A stretch of 23,811 bases of DNA from JALYXS01 sp051003795 (GCA_051003795.1 JBPCKZ010000240.1:1-23811); one strand, 5' to 3'; shown: positions 1-8,560, numbered from the stretch's first letter. Notes: generated by a model not told the origin, from the letters alone. Numbers and translations are program-made.

Positions 1-116
1 GGAAGGAGTTCGCCGGGGCCGACGACAAAGTACGATTGATGCTCGGCATAATGTTCGCGCTGTTCGTCGTTGGTTTGACATTGGTCTCGATTGCGCCGTT
101 GTTTACTGGCCGTTGA
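1..116 (+). CDS. C-terminal fragment of a membrane protein (partial)
   Basis: The frame is open from the left edge of the window to a TGA at 114-116 and gives 37 residues. A charged stretch (AGADDKVR) is followed by one hydrophobic segment of about 22 residues (MLGIMFALFVVGLTLVSIAPLF) and a short GR tail. This looks like the last transmembrane helix of a membrane protein, with the end on one side of the membrane. The next gene starts 27 bases downstream on the same strand, so the two may be co-transcribed. No family can be assigned from so short a piece. Confidence 0.5.
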   Translation, partial: KEFAGADDKVRLMLGIMFALFVVGLTLVSIAPLFTGR

Positions 117-143
117 ACGATTTCTGAGATGGAAGGAGTTTTC

Positions 144-692
144 ATGAACCGGATTGCGATGACTGTCATGGCCTTTCTTGTGGGCGCCGGCGCCTACGCC
201 GCCGAACCGCGGTCGGCGGGTTTAATTTTCGACAAACAATTGAAGAGCATGGAAGGCGAATTCGTTCCCTTGGTGGAAGTAATGGCCGCCGGAAAGTTCG
301 ACTTCGCTCCCACCGACGGCGCGTTTCAAGGCGTACGCACGTTCGGAATGCAGGCGAAACATGTCGCTTACATACTTGACGCAATCGCATCGAGTTTGCT
401 GGGCGAGAAAAATCCGTCCATCACGGCGGCCCACGAGAACGGGCCTGCCGACGTGAAGAGCAAGGAGGAAATCGTCAAGTACGTTAAGGATGCCTTCGCG
501 TATACGCACAAGGCCTTCGGGACGTTGACGAATGAGAACTTGCTTGAGGAGATCGACGATCCGTTCGGCGGCAAGGGCAAGATGACGCGATTGAACGCGG
601 CCAATATTGTGTTGTGGCACAGTTTTAACCATTACGGCCAGATGGTTGTGTACGCGCGCATGAATCGGGTGGTGCCGCCCGCCAGCCGGTAA
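144..692 (+). CDS. secreted DinB-like (DinB/YfiT superfamily) protein
   Basis: This is a 182-residue protein. I chose ATG 144 over ATG 129 because a strong AAGGAG (133-138) lies 5 bases before it and the protein then opens with a signal peptide (hydrophobic residues about 5-20, AYAA-E cleavage). The rest fits the four-helix DinB fold. His73 (QAKHVAYIL) and the late HSFNHYGQ motif (His159, His163) match the metal-binding histidine triad of DinB/YfiT proteins. Family members are metal-dependent transferases or stress proteins, and most are cytoplasmic; exported versions recur in Acidobacteria with unknown substrate. The gene sits 31 bases before a secreted esterase on the same strand. Family assignment is fairly firm; the substrate is unknown. 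Confidence 0.75.
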   Translation: MNRIAMTVMAFLVGAGAYAAEPRSAGLIFDKQLKSMEGEFVPLVEVMAAGKFDFAPTDGAFQGVRTFGMQAKHVAYILDAIASSLLGEKNPSITAAHENGPADVKSKEEIVKYVKDAFAYTHKAFGTLTNENLLEEIDDPFGGKGKMTRLNAANIVLWHSFNHYGQMVVYARMNRVVPPASR

Positions 693-723
693 TCTTTAAG
701 GGAGTTTGTTATCCTCAACTCCG

Positions 724-2376
724 ATGCGCTCCCCTCTTGTCCTGCTCGCGGCGTTGGCCCTTCCTACTCTTCTTGCGCAAACGCCGATCGCCTTTCCTTC
801 CGATGTCATCCACGAGGCGAACGTCGAGTACTCGAACGTCGGCCAGCGCGTCGCGATGGACATCGTTCAACCTACACGTACAACGGGCGGCCCTTGGCCC
901 GCTGTCGTCATGGTGCACGGCGGCGGATTCCGGCGCGGCAATCGCGAGAGCTATCTCCCGATGGCGATCAAGCTCGCGCAGCGCGATTATGTAGCCGCAA
1001 CGGTAAGCTATCGCCTCGCGCCCCGTAATCAGTTTCCCGCCGCGGTTCACGACGTAAAGGCCGCCGTGCGTTTTCTTCGCGCGAATGCGGCCAAATATAA
1101 TATCGACCCCGACCGCATCGCCGCGCTGGGCGGCAGCGCGGGCGGGCACCTGGTGCTCTTTCTCGGCCTTACGGCGGGAGTGTCCGAGTTCGAAGGCTCC
1201 GGACCCAACCGGGAATTTTCGAGCCGCGTGCAGTGCGTAGTCGACTATTACGGCCCGACGGACTTCACGCAATCCTATTCGAAAAGCGTGGATGCCGCCG
1301 AAGTGCTCCCGCTCTTTCTCGGCGGCGACCTCGATCACAACCGGCTTGCGCACATTCGCGCAAGTCCGCTCAACTGGGTCACGCCCGATGCCGCTCCCGT
1401 CCTGGCGCTGCACGGCACTCAGGACACTTTTGTAGCTTACGAGCAGTCGCTCTGGTTGATGGAGCGGCTCATTGCGGCGGGCGTACCCGCCGAACTTGAA
1501 TCCATCCCCGGCGCGGGCCACGGCTTCAAGGCCGCGGATGCGGAGCGGGCGGATGCGCGGGCTTTCGCTTATCTCGATAAGATGCTCAAGGAGAAGAAGC
1601 AGCGGCGAGAGATTCTAATTTCGGACCATGGGCCCGCAGGCGAGATCATCGCCATGCAATGGCCTTCGGGGAAAACGCTGTGGACGATGCCGAATGAGCG
1701 CGGTCACGATGTGCAGTCTCTGCCCGATGGACATGTGCTGTTCACCATCGGCGCCAAACATACCGTCGAAGAGCTCGATGCCAAGCACAACGTGGTCTGG
1801 TCGTATTCGGAGGGACTCGACCATCCGCTCGCCGCGCAACGCCTGGCGAACGGCAACACGCTGATTGGGGATGCGAAGCTCGGGCGCGTGATTGAGATCA
1901 CGCCGGATAAGAAGATTGTCTGGAAGTACGAGAACCCGGATCTCGCCGACATGCGCATGAGGAACGCGCACCGAACCAGCGACGGAACAACCTTGATCGC
2001 CATCGAAGCCGAAGGCAAGATCGTCGAAGTGGATCCGGCGGGCAAGATCGTCTGGTCATGGCAGGCGCCGGACGGCGCGCATCGCAAACTCTATCAGGGT
2101 CGCCGCCTCGCGAACGGGAACACCGTCGTGAGCCTTTCCGATCCCGGCGAAATCGTGGAGGTGAGCCGCGATGGCAAAGTGGTGCGGTCAATCGCGGGAC
2201 CGAATCTCGGGATTCAGTTCGGGTGGGCGTCCGGATTCGCGCTGCTGCCGGACGGGGGCATGCTCGTGAGCGATTACACCGGCCGCAGGCTGGTCGAGTT
2301 GGATAAGGCCGGCAAGGTGGTGAACGAGCTGCGGACTGGACCGCGTACGATTGCGAGCGTGGATATCGTACCTTGA
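724..2376 (+). CDS. secreted alpha/beta-hydrolase (esterase) fused to a C-terminal beta-propeller
   Basis: This is a protein of about 550 residues. ATG 724 is preferred because it starts directly with a signal peptide (LLAALALPTLLAQ); a TTG at 706 would add six residues but lies only one base after the GGGAG at 700-704. Residues about 30-290 are an esterase/lipase domain: HGGG oxyanion motif (65-68), nucleophile Ser138 in GGSAGG, Asp234 (HGTQD) and His266 (GAGHGF). From about residue 298 the protein changes to short repeats that alternate LANGNTL or LPDGGML with a hydrophobic strand ending in KIVWSW or KVVWSY-like sequence. These are blades of a PQQ- or arylsulfotransferase-like propeller, and at least five are visible. 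The hydrolase is probably a carboxylesterase or acetyl-ester hydrolase acting outside the cytoplasm. The propeller may bind the polymer or a partner. Confidence 0.82.
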   Translation: MRSPLVLLAALALPTLLAQTPIAFPSDVIHEANVEYSNVGQRVAMDIVQPTRTTGGPWPAVVMVHGGGFRRGNRESYLPMAIKLAQRDYVAATVSYRLAPRNQFPAAVHDVKAAVRFLRANAAKYNIDPDRIAALGGSAGGHLVLFLGLTAGVSEFEGSGPNREFSSRVQCVVDYYGPTDFTQSYSKSVDAAEVLPLFLGGDLDHNRLAHIRASPLNWVTPDAAPVLALHGTQDTFVAYEQSLWLMERLIAAGVPAELESIPGAGHGFKAADAERADARAFAYLDKMLKEKKQRREILISDHGPAGEIIAMQWPSGKTLWTMPNERGHDVQSLPDGHVLFTIGAKHTVEELDAKHNVVWSYSEGLDHPLAAQRLANGNTLIGDAKLGRVIEITPDKKIVWKYENPDLADMRMRNAHRTSDGTTLIAIEAEGKIVEVDPAGKIVWSWQAPDGAHRKLYQGRRLANGNTVVSLSDPGEIVEVSRDGKVVRSIAGPNLGIQFGWASGFALLPDGGMLVSDYTGRRLVELDKAGKVVNELRTGPRTIASVDIVP

Positions 2377-2793
2377 CACTTCAGAAACTTTAGCCGAGCG
2401 CCAATCTGGCCGCGTTTTATTTTGGATTCAGGGGGAAAGGCCATCTCGCAGGCTTGCCCACGTTTCGTCCAAGTGGAACGTCGAACGGAGTCGCAGGGGC
2501 AATTCCGCTGTCGAAAGAATGCGACTATCGAGGCGATTCGTGACGGTGGGCTGCTTACCGGTGCACATCGCCATTCAGCTGGAAGCGGTATCGGGCCGGT
2601 GGCCGCCGGTGCGCAGCGCGGGATTTCAGGCCGATTGGAAAAACATTTCGCGGCGACGACGCCCGGCTGCCAAGTTTTTTGGATGGCGCGATGCTGGACG
2701 CCATGCTACCTGGAGCCGATCATCGGCTGCTGTCGCTGAGTCGGATCGCTTCGACGGCAGACGGCTCCGGGGTGGCTTACCATTGTGGTGAAC
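2377..2793 (+). other. gene-poor stretch without a recognisable gene
   Basis: About 417 bases lie between the esterase stop and the HEPN gene. Open frames exist in all three forward frames, but none has a convincing ribosome site or a recognisable domain, and they are rich in Arg, Trp and Cys as out-of-frame translations usually are. I saw no tRNA-like fold, no strong hairpin with a T run and no obvious repeats. It could hold the promoter of the HEPN/MNT pair or the remains of a decayed gene. Confidence 0.4.
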
Positions 2794-3222
2794 ATGGACC
2801 TCGACGAGGCACGCAAACACCTCTATTTGGCGAAAAGACAATGGGAAAGCGCGGCTTGTGCCGCGTGGGAGCCAGAGGATGCGGCAGGGTGCGTGACCAA
2901 TGCGTTTTACGCCTATGAAAATCTTATCGTTGCTGTTGCGGAGGCTCATGGCCGAACGTGGGAGCAAAATCACTATAAGAAGTCGAAGCTGGCGGCCGAA
3001 CTTTTCTCGGAAAAGATTCTAAGTACTGACGTGAGCGAGACTATTTTGGAGATGAACAATTTCAGGAAAGACGTTTCGTATGACGATCCCGGTTTTGAGC
3101 TTGCCGATGCGAACCTTGAGGAGATCGTCGGCGACTTGGAGACCTTTTATAATGAAGTCGCGTCCATTGTAGATAAATTGGAGACGGAAGGTGAAGAGGA
3201 GGAATTGGAAGAGAATGAATGA
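2794..3222 (+). CDS. HEPN-domain protein, putative toxin half of a HEPN/MNT pair
   Basis: This is a 142-residue helical protein from ATG 2794; in-frame GTG codons at 2785 and 2788 are alternatives, and no clear Shine-Dalgarno decides. The first helix (DEARKHLYLAKRQW), the NAFYAYENLI helix at about 37-46 and the late motif RKDVSY (Arg91, Tyr96) fit the HEPN fold. Many HEPN RNases carry R-x4-H; here Tyr occupies the His position, as in the RxxADY variant common in the Pfam HEPN family. RNase activity is therefore not assured. The C-terminus is a run of Glu (about residues 128-142). Its stop overlaps the next gene by 8 bases, and that gene encodes a nucleotidyltransferase. In MntA/HepT-type systems this pairing forms a toxin-antitoxin module. 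Confidence 0.7.
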   Translation: MDLDEARKHLYLAKRQWESAACAAWEPEDAAGCVTNAFYAYENLIVAVAEAHGRTWEQNHYKKSKLAAELFSEKILSTDVSETILEMNNFRKDVSYDDPGFELADANLEEIVGDLETFYNEVASIVDKLETEGEEEELEENE

Positions 3223-3958
3223 CGAGTTTTCAAGCGTCGCGGTTGAACTGTCAAAGCTAACAGAAGCAGATTGCGCCGTGATCCTGATCGGCTCCGCGGC
3301 TCGCGGGCGGCGGACAGAAAATAGCGATATCGACATTCTCTTCGTCGCTACCGAGAAGGTGTCCACGATTCCGGTGATCTCCGGCTATCACTTCAAGTTC
3401 AGCACGGAAGCGGACTTTCTCCGTCGACTCAATGCCGGTGAGGATTTTGAGTCCTGGTGCCTGCGGTACGGCGTGACGCTTCTGGATCGTCGAGCGTGGG
3501 AACGACTCACGGCTTCTTCGGCTGATGTGTGGCCGCGCTGGGAAATTAAAGTGGTTCACGGGATACGGCGTTTATTCCTCGCCTCGCAGCTCTCCAAAAT
3601 GGGCGACGATCTAGCGGCGAGGGAAGAGCTGGTTTTTGTGCTCGGTCATATCGCGCGTGGATTGCTCCTCAAGAAAGGGGTTTTTCCATTGTCCCGGCCT
3701 GAACTGGCTGCGCAACTAAAGGAGATCGGTTATGCTCGGCTCGCGGATCTTCATGAGCGGTTGCGAACCGCTGAATCCCCGTCTGGGACTGACCTTGCCT
3801 TGGGTTTGCGCTATTCGAAAAAATTGCTGATTCACCTTGACCGAACGACTTATGGGAAGATCGCGTTGGATTACGCAAAGATGGCCCGCAGCAAGGATGC
3901 CAAGCGGGCGCAGATGAGCGCGGCTCGCAATGGAAACGTTTACGATTCGGTCCGGTAG
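3215..3958 (+). CDS. minimal nucleotidyltransferase (MNT) family protein, putative antitoxin partner of the HEPN protein
   Basis: This protein has 247 residues from ATG 3215, which overlaps the HEPN stop as ATGAATGA. AGGAGG at 3197-3202 lies inside the upstream gene. A GTG at 3191 is a less likely start. The signature of pol-beta-type nucleotidyltransferases is clear: GS at 26-27, ten residues, then DID at 38-40 (GS-x10-DxD). A third catalytic acid is not obvious. At about 247 residues the protein is much longer than typical MntA antitoxins (about 100-140). The extra 130 or so residues are predominantly helical and may be a substrate-binding or HEPN-like bundle. In characterised MNT/HEPN pairs the transferase AMPylates the HEPN toxin. 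That role here is inferred from the gene pair alone. Confidence 0.7.
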   Translation: MNDEFSSVAVELSKLTEADCAVILIGSAARGRRTENSDIDILFVATEKVSTIPVISGYHFKFSTEADFLRRLNAGEDFESWCLRYGVTLLDRRAWERLTASSADVWPRWEIKVVHGIRRLFLASQLSKMGDDLAAREELVFVLGHIARGLLLKKGVFPLSRPELAAQLKEIGYARLADLHERLRTAESPSGTDLALGLRYSKKLLIHLDRTTYGKIALDYAKMARSKDAKRAQMSAARNGNVYDSVR

Positions 3959-4118
3959 GACAGCCCCGTCGCTAATATTTCTTCGTTGCTGGAGGCTTAC
4001 GCGTGTAAAGTTCCTTTGACGAGTACCGCCCTCTCTTGGTAGTGACCTAAGCCCACAGGAATGCCGCACCAAGAAACGTCGGAACCGATGACGATCTCCA
4101 TACCCGCCGAATTGTTTC

Positions 4119-5501
4119 CTATACGTACGGAATGAAGGGCGGCTCGATCACGGCCTTCGGTCCGCCCGATTCCACAATCCGTTCGACCAATCGCGCCCGC
4201 AAACTTTGCGAGATTTCGCGAACCTCCGTCCGTCCCGCCAGATTCACGTGCTGGTAAGGATCGGCATAGCGGTCGTAAAGTAGGTATTCGTTGTAGCGAG
4301 GACTGGAGGCCGCGCGGCTGCGGATGGCCACGGCATACGTCCACTGCGGAGTCCGCAGCGCGCGCCCGGTTAGCGACTCACTGACCTCGATATACACTTC
4401 GTCGCGCCAATCCTTCATGCGCGATAGCAGAGGCAACACACTTCGACCTTGCATCGAAGGAGGAACCGCCGCTCCGGCCCGCTTCGAGCAGCGTGGGCGC
4501 GAAGTCCACCTGACCGACGAGCTCCTGAATTTCCATCGCGCGATCGAAACCGGGGCCCTGCACGATCAGCGTAATGTGAATGGAACTTTCATGCGGGCTC
4601 CGCTTATATTCCGCGTTGCGCGTGCGGAAGTGGCAGGCGTGATCGCTGGTAAACAGCACAATCGTATCCTGGTCGATTCCTTGCTTTTTCAGCGAGGCCA
4701 AAAGCGTTTCTACCGCATCGTCGATTCCCTTCACGCAGCCATAATAGCCGGGTAGCTGGCTGGGCCAAGTTTCAGGCAAGGGCCGAAGATCTTGAGGCAC
4801 CCACGGATGCTTGTAAGTGTACGCGTACTTCGGCGGGACGAACAAATCCGAATCGTTCTGGTGATGAACTGCCAAATAAGAGACCACCAGCAAAAATGGA
4901 CGGTCCTTCCGACGCTTCTCCTTCATGAACCGGATTGCCCGATCCGTCAGGAAGTCCGCCCGATATTCGCCCGAAAAATGGAGCGATCTGCGTCGCCATC
5001 GTACATGTCGCCTTCGAACGGATGCGAGGTCATTTCGAGCGCGTTGCTGGCTTCCCAGAAATCGGCGAATCCGCCGCGGCTCGCCATCGGCACCGGTCCG
5101 TCCATGCGGCTCGCCGGGGTCTGGGCGGAAAGATGCCCCTTGCCGATGTAGTTGGCCGTGTAACCTTGCTGGCGCAAAGTTCCCGCTAGAGTCACCGCAT
5201 CGGGTTTCAATCCCAAGCCATTTTTCCAGACACCGTGGCGCGCGGGATATTGTCCGGTGAACATGGTTGCCCGCGCCGGGGCGCAAACCGGTTGGTTGGA
5301 TATCGCTTGCCGGAACAGGACGCCGCGCCTGGCCATCGCGTCGAGATTCGGCGTGAGGTGCATGGGATTCAAGCCCATGCAGCCGAGAACGTCCGCGCGA
5401 AACTGGTCGGAAATGATTATGACGATATTAGGCCAGCGCCCGGGAGCGGCCGCCGCGGCCGCCAGCACGGGCGCGCCGCCGACCAACTCTCTTCTGGTCA
5501 T
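4119..5501 (-). pseudogene. secreted arylsulfatase-type sulfatase, broken by two compensating frameshifts
   Basis: Three adjacent minus-strand frames together give one sulfatase of about 460 residues. The N-terminal part starts at 5501 with a Tat-like MTRREL leader. It contains the metal-site Asp32 (SDQFRAD) and the CAPAR motif at residues 73-77, where Cys73 is the formylglycine precursor. Near 4965-4982 homology jumps to another frame (LTDRAIRFMKEK, VKGIDDAVETLL, LFTSDH) as if one base were missing. Near 4471-4481 it returns to the first frame (SMQGRSVLPLLSRMKDW) as if one base were extra. The C-terminal end (EYLLYDRYADPYQHVNL) is a normal sulfatase tail. The gene follows the DUF1501 gene by 21 bases. 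Either it is a recent pseudogene or the sequence has two errors; the intact flanking frames favour a very young lesion or an error. Confidence 0.85.
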
Positions 5502-5522
5502 AAGACCATAGGGTTAGCATAA

Positions 5523-6866
5523 CTACCCGAGGAAACCGAGCTTTTGCGATCCGAAATTCGCAAAATTGGGAAACACGGAGGCAAGCGCGCTGTCCGGTAT
5601 CCCGAACCAGGAACAGAGCGTCGCGCCGTACTGATCGATGGAGGTCGTTGGAATCCATCGTCCGCGCGTATCGGCGTCATCCGGTCCGCTGAGCTGAAAC
5701 GCCGGAAATTGTCCAAAGATCCGGCCGCCTTGCACGGCTCCTCCCAATACCAGGTGATGACTTCCCCATCCGTGGTCGCTCCCGCCGCCTGACGTTGGCT
5801 GGAACGTGCGGCTGAAATCCGACTCGGTAAAGGTAGTCACGTTCTGCGCCATTCCGATCTCCTGGGTGGCGCTATAGAAAGCCGCGAGCGCGGGGCTCAA
5901 CTGCGGATACAGAGTGTCATGAGTGGCAAGCTCATTGGTGTGCGTATCGAATCCGCCGAGCGAGCAGAAGAAGATCTGGCGGCGCATGCCCAGGTCGCCT
6001 TGTACCTGAATGACCTGCGCAACCTGCTGCAGTTGGGCGGCGATGCTCGATTTCGGGAACGTTGTTTTGAGCGGCGTGGCTTTCGCGAGCGCCGCGCCGA
6101 GCTTGGAAGCGTCGCTGATACTGTGAGCCAACGTATCGTTGGCGGCTTGCACCAGAGACAGGCCGCTATTCAACGTGAGCAGGCTATCGAGAGCGCGCGA
6201 TCGCGCCTGCGATTCCGGCGTGTTGTTGAATCCCACCAACTCCAACGATTTGCCCGGCGAGAGAGCGATAGGCTGCGTGTTCAAACCGGCGCCCAACACG
6301 CTGTTTCCCGCGACCGAGAAGAATGCCGGAAATCCGGGTGCATTGATGTTCTGCGCGGTAATGTAATCGGTCGCCCGTCCGCCCCATCCCGTGGAACTGT
6401 TGCCCTGCGCCACCGACGTTTGCCATTGAAGCTGTTGGTCGGAGTGGGAGAAAAGGTTGATCGGCAGCGGCGCTTGATGCTGCTGGTACTGATCGCGCGT
6501 CAGAGGCTGCACCAGCGAACCGACGTTCGCGACGACGGCGAGCTCCTTGGTTCCAAAGAGGCTGGACAACTCCGCGAGCTTGGAATGAAATGCATACGGC
6601 GCCCCGGAGACGCTGGTCACCGCTGGAGCAAGCTCGCTTCCCGAGAGAGCCAGGTTGCCGCGAATCGACATGTAAGCCGTGAAACTCGCGTCATCCATGG
6701 GGATGATTGTGTTGTTGGAGTCGTTCCCTCCATACAGGAACACGCACACCAGCGCGCGATAATCGGGGCCGCCTTGCGCCATCGCCGGCAGCAGGCCGAA
6801 GGGGCGGAGCGCAAGCGATCCAACGGTCGCCGCGCCAATTTGAATGAATCCACGACGTGTAAACAT
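5523..6866 (-). CDS. DUF1501 family exported protein
   Basis: This 447-residue protein has a twin-arginine leader (TRRGF at residues 3-7, then a hydrophobic stretch ending AMAQ). DUF1501 belongs to the alkaline phosphatase/sulfatase-like superfamily and its function is not established. Recognisable features are LVCVFLYGGNDSNNT near the N-terminus (metal-site region), the HSDQQLQWQ segment, GGFDTHTN, and DHGWGSHHLVLGG near the C-terminus. It lies 13 bases downstream of a DUF1800 gene, its usual partner in Acidobacteria, Proteobacteria and Planctomycetes, and 21 bases before the sulfatase. The three form one transcription unit. Tat export implies that it folds, probably with its cofactor, before leaving the cytoplasm. 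Confidence 0.88.
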   Translation of the reverse strand: MFTRRGFIQIGAATVGSLALRPFGLLPAMAQGGPDYRALVCVFLYGGNDSNNTIIPMDDASFTAYMSIRGNLALSGSELAPAVTSVSGAPYAFHSKLAELSSLFGTKELAVVANVGSLVQPLTRDQYQQHQAPLPINLFSHSDQQLQWQTSVAQGNSSTGWGGRATDYITAQNINAPGFPAFFSVAGNSVLGAGLNTQPIALSPGKSLELVGFNNTPESQARSRALDSLLTLNSGLSLVQAANDTLAHSISDASKLGAALAKATPLKTTFPKSSIAAQLQQVAQVIQVQGDLGMRRQIFFCSLGGFDTHTNELATHDTLYPQLSPALAAFYSATQEIGMAQNVTTFTESDFSRTFQPTSGGGSDHGWGSHHLVLGGAVQGGRIFGQFPAFQLSGPDDADTRGRWIPTTSIDQYGATLCSWFGIPDSALASVFPNFANFGSQKLGFLG

Positions 6867-6879
6867 TTTCTTGTCTCCG

Positions 6880-8454
6880 TTAATGAATAATCTGGTACTC
6901 GCCCGAAGTCAGCACGGTATAAAGCGCCGCCTGTACCGCTTTCGCCTGGGTTGTCGCGGCACTTGCCGCCGCATGAGCCGCCTGATGTAAATCGCTCGAC
7001 ATTGCGTGATGCAGGAATACGTAACTTATGTAATCGAGCAGAGCGTTTAGATCGCTCCCGTATTTCATAAATGGCGCGAGATCGAGCTTCGTGCCCTTGT
7101 CGAGAGTCCCGTAAAGAGCCGTGTACACGACATCGGCGCGATTGGCAACGGTCTGAGTGGAGTAGATCTGGAATTCGGGACCGAACAAGCCCTTCTCGGT
7201 ACGGGATTGCGGCGAGAAATAACTGAATACGCTAGGCGCGTGAAACAGATCTTGTCCCATGGAGGCCGCGTCGTTATACGCCGCCGTCGTTGTCCCCGTG
7301 AGCGTGGCGTTGAGGCCTCGCAGAAGGTTGGCCATAAACAAAACCGGCTCGCGCAGATGGCCGAAATTGGCGTTTACAGTGCCGTTTGCGTCATCGCCCG
7401 CGCGCGCTTCCGAATCGGCGAGGATCGCCGTCACAACCGCCTTCATGTCGCCGCGCACGCCCTCCCCGTTGTCGAGGAAGACCTTTGAGACGCGCTCGAT
7501 GTAGCTCGGACTCGGGTTACTGGTTACCAAGTGCTGGATCAGTTGCTTGCAAACGAAGGGCGCCATCGTGGTCTGGCGCATCAAGGCGTCGAGAACCGAC
7601 TCGAGATCCTGCTCCGCGGTGTGGCCGGCGGGGATTGTTACGCCATCGAAAATGACCTTCTTGCCGGTGTCGTGATACGCTTCCACCGCAAACATCCGGC
7701 CAATGTAATAAGCCGGATTATTCCCCTTGGGCGTCGCTCCCGGCGCCGTGGGGTAAGTCCAGCCAGTTAGCGCTTTGGCCATGTTATCGACTACGTCCTG
7801 GTCGTAAGTGGGCACGGGCTGATTGTTCCACCCTAGCTCCGGAGAGCCGTCCGGATTGAGTTTAACCAAGCCCAGCGTGAACAATTGCATGAGTTCGCGG
7901 GCGTAGTTTTCATTAGCCGAAGTCCCCTTGGCCGGATTGCCCTTGTTGTTATTCGCCATGTTCAGATAGCGGCCCATGGCTGGGTTCAAGCTAACGGCTT
8001 TGATGATGTCGCGATAATTAGTGAAGGCGTTGTCGCGAAAAATTCGCCAGTATGGAGGAAACGCGTAGGCGTTCGGGACGCCGGCCGTCGCCGAGACGAC
8101 CCAGATCTCGCTGAGCGCGAATGCCACGCGCTGGCGAAGCTGATCCTGTTTACCCAGAGAGTTCTCGAAAAAGGCGTCGTACACCGGAACGAGATTTCGA
8201 TTCGACTTGCCATCGGCTCCCAGCACCGGCTGATCGGGAATATCCGAAACGTTCAGTAGGAACTGCGAATCCAGCCAATTGGGCAAGCCAATATGTTGCA
8301 ATTCCGCGATCGCAGCCGGGTCGGGTCCCCAAGTAGCCTGGTCTAACAACCGGCCGGCTGCCCGATCGGACATCAGGGCGGCGGAAGACGCCGTTTGACC
8401 CTGCGCGGCATGGACGGCCAGCGCAAGGGAGACGACTGTAAGTAGTGATTTCAT
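6880..8454 (-). CDS. DUF1800 family secreted protein
   Basis: This 524-residue protein starts at 8454. An upstream in-frame ATG at 8583 is rejected because GAGGAG (plus-strand ctcctc, 8463-8468) lies 8 bases before 8454 and a signal peptide (MKSLLTVVSLALAVHAAQG) follows. DUF1800 hallmarks are AGRLLDQATWGP near the start, RQRVAFALSEIWVVS, NENYARELMQLFTLG, DVVDNMAKALTGWTY, PFVCKQLIQHLVTSNPS and LREPVLFMANLLRG. The length is usual for the family. Its biochemical function is unknown. It almost always sits directly before a DUF1501 gene, as here (13-base gap), suggesting a secreted two-protein complex or an enzyme and its helper. It is the first gene of the DUF1800-DUF1501-sulfatase unit. Confidence 0.9.
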   Translation of the reverse strand: MKSLLTVVSLALAVHAAQGQTASSAALMSDRAAGRLLDQATWGPDPAAIAELQHIGLPNWLDSQFLLNVSDIPDQPVLGADGKSNRNLVPVYDAFFENSLGKQDQLRQRVAFALSEIWVVSATAGVPNAYAFPPYWRIFRDNAFTNYRDIIKAVSLNPAMGRYLNMANNNKGNPAKGTSANENYARELMQLFTLGLVKLNPDGSPELGWNNQPVPTYDQDVVDNMAKALTGWTYPTAPGATPKGNNPAYYIGRMFAVEAYHDTGKKVIFDGVTIPAGHTAEQDLESVLDALMRQTTMAPFVCKQLIQHLVTSNPSPSYIERVSKVFLDNGEGVRGDMKAVVTAILADSEARAGDDANGTVNANFGHLREPVLFMANLLRGLNATLTGTTTAAYNDAASMGQDLFHAPSVFSYFSPQSRTEKGLFGPEFQIYSTQTVANRADVVYTALYGTLDKGTKLDLAPFMKYGSDLNALLDYISYVFLHHAMSSDLHQAAHAAASAATTQAKAVQAALYTVLTSGEYQIIH

Positions 8455-8536
8455 GAGGCAATCTCCTCGAAACATAAGTATGCATTCCAGTGAACACGGT
8501 ACTGGTAGCCGAGTCTCGCTAAAAACCGCATTTTTT

Positions 8537-8560
8537 AAAAGAGGCCGGCCGCTAACCGGC
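8537..8560 (-). terminator. possible rho-independent terminator at the end of the phosphotransferase gene
   Basis: Read on the minus strand, a short GC stem (GCCGG, 8560-8556, pairing with CCGGC, 8548-8544; 7-base loop) is followed by CCTCTTTT. The stem includes the stop codon of the phosphotransferase. It separates the upstream six-gene operon from the DUF1800 unit. The stem is only 5 bp and the T run is short, so it may be weak. Confidence 0.35.

Noticed and set aside
2351..2791. A 146-codon plus-strand frame overlapping the esterase end, and a 105-codon frame at 2422-2739
   Set aside because: Neither has a ribosome site or recognisable domain, and the compositions (many Arg, Trp, Ser) look like chance open frames in GC-rich DNA.
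3997..4101. A 34-codon minus-strand frame after the sulfatase (ATG 4101, GIPVGLGHYQERAVLVKG)
   Set aside because: The composition looks protein-like, but it is short, has no ribosome site and matches no family I know. It may be the remnant of another gene.
5919..6890. A 323-codon plus-strand frame opposite the DUF1501 gene
   Set aside because: It is an Arg-rich shadow with no domain. The minus strand carries the Tat leader and DUF1501 motifs.
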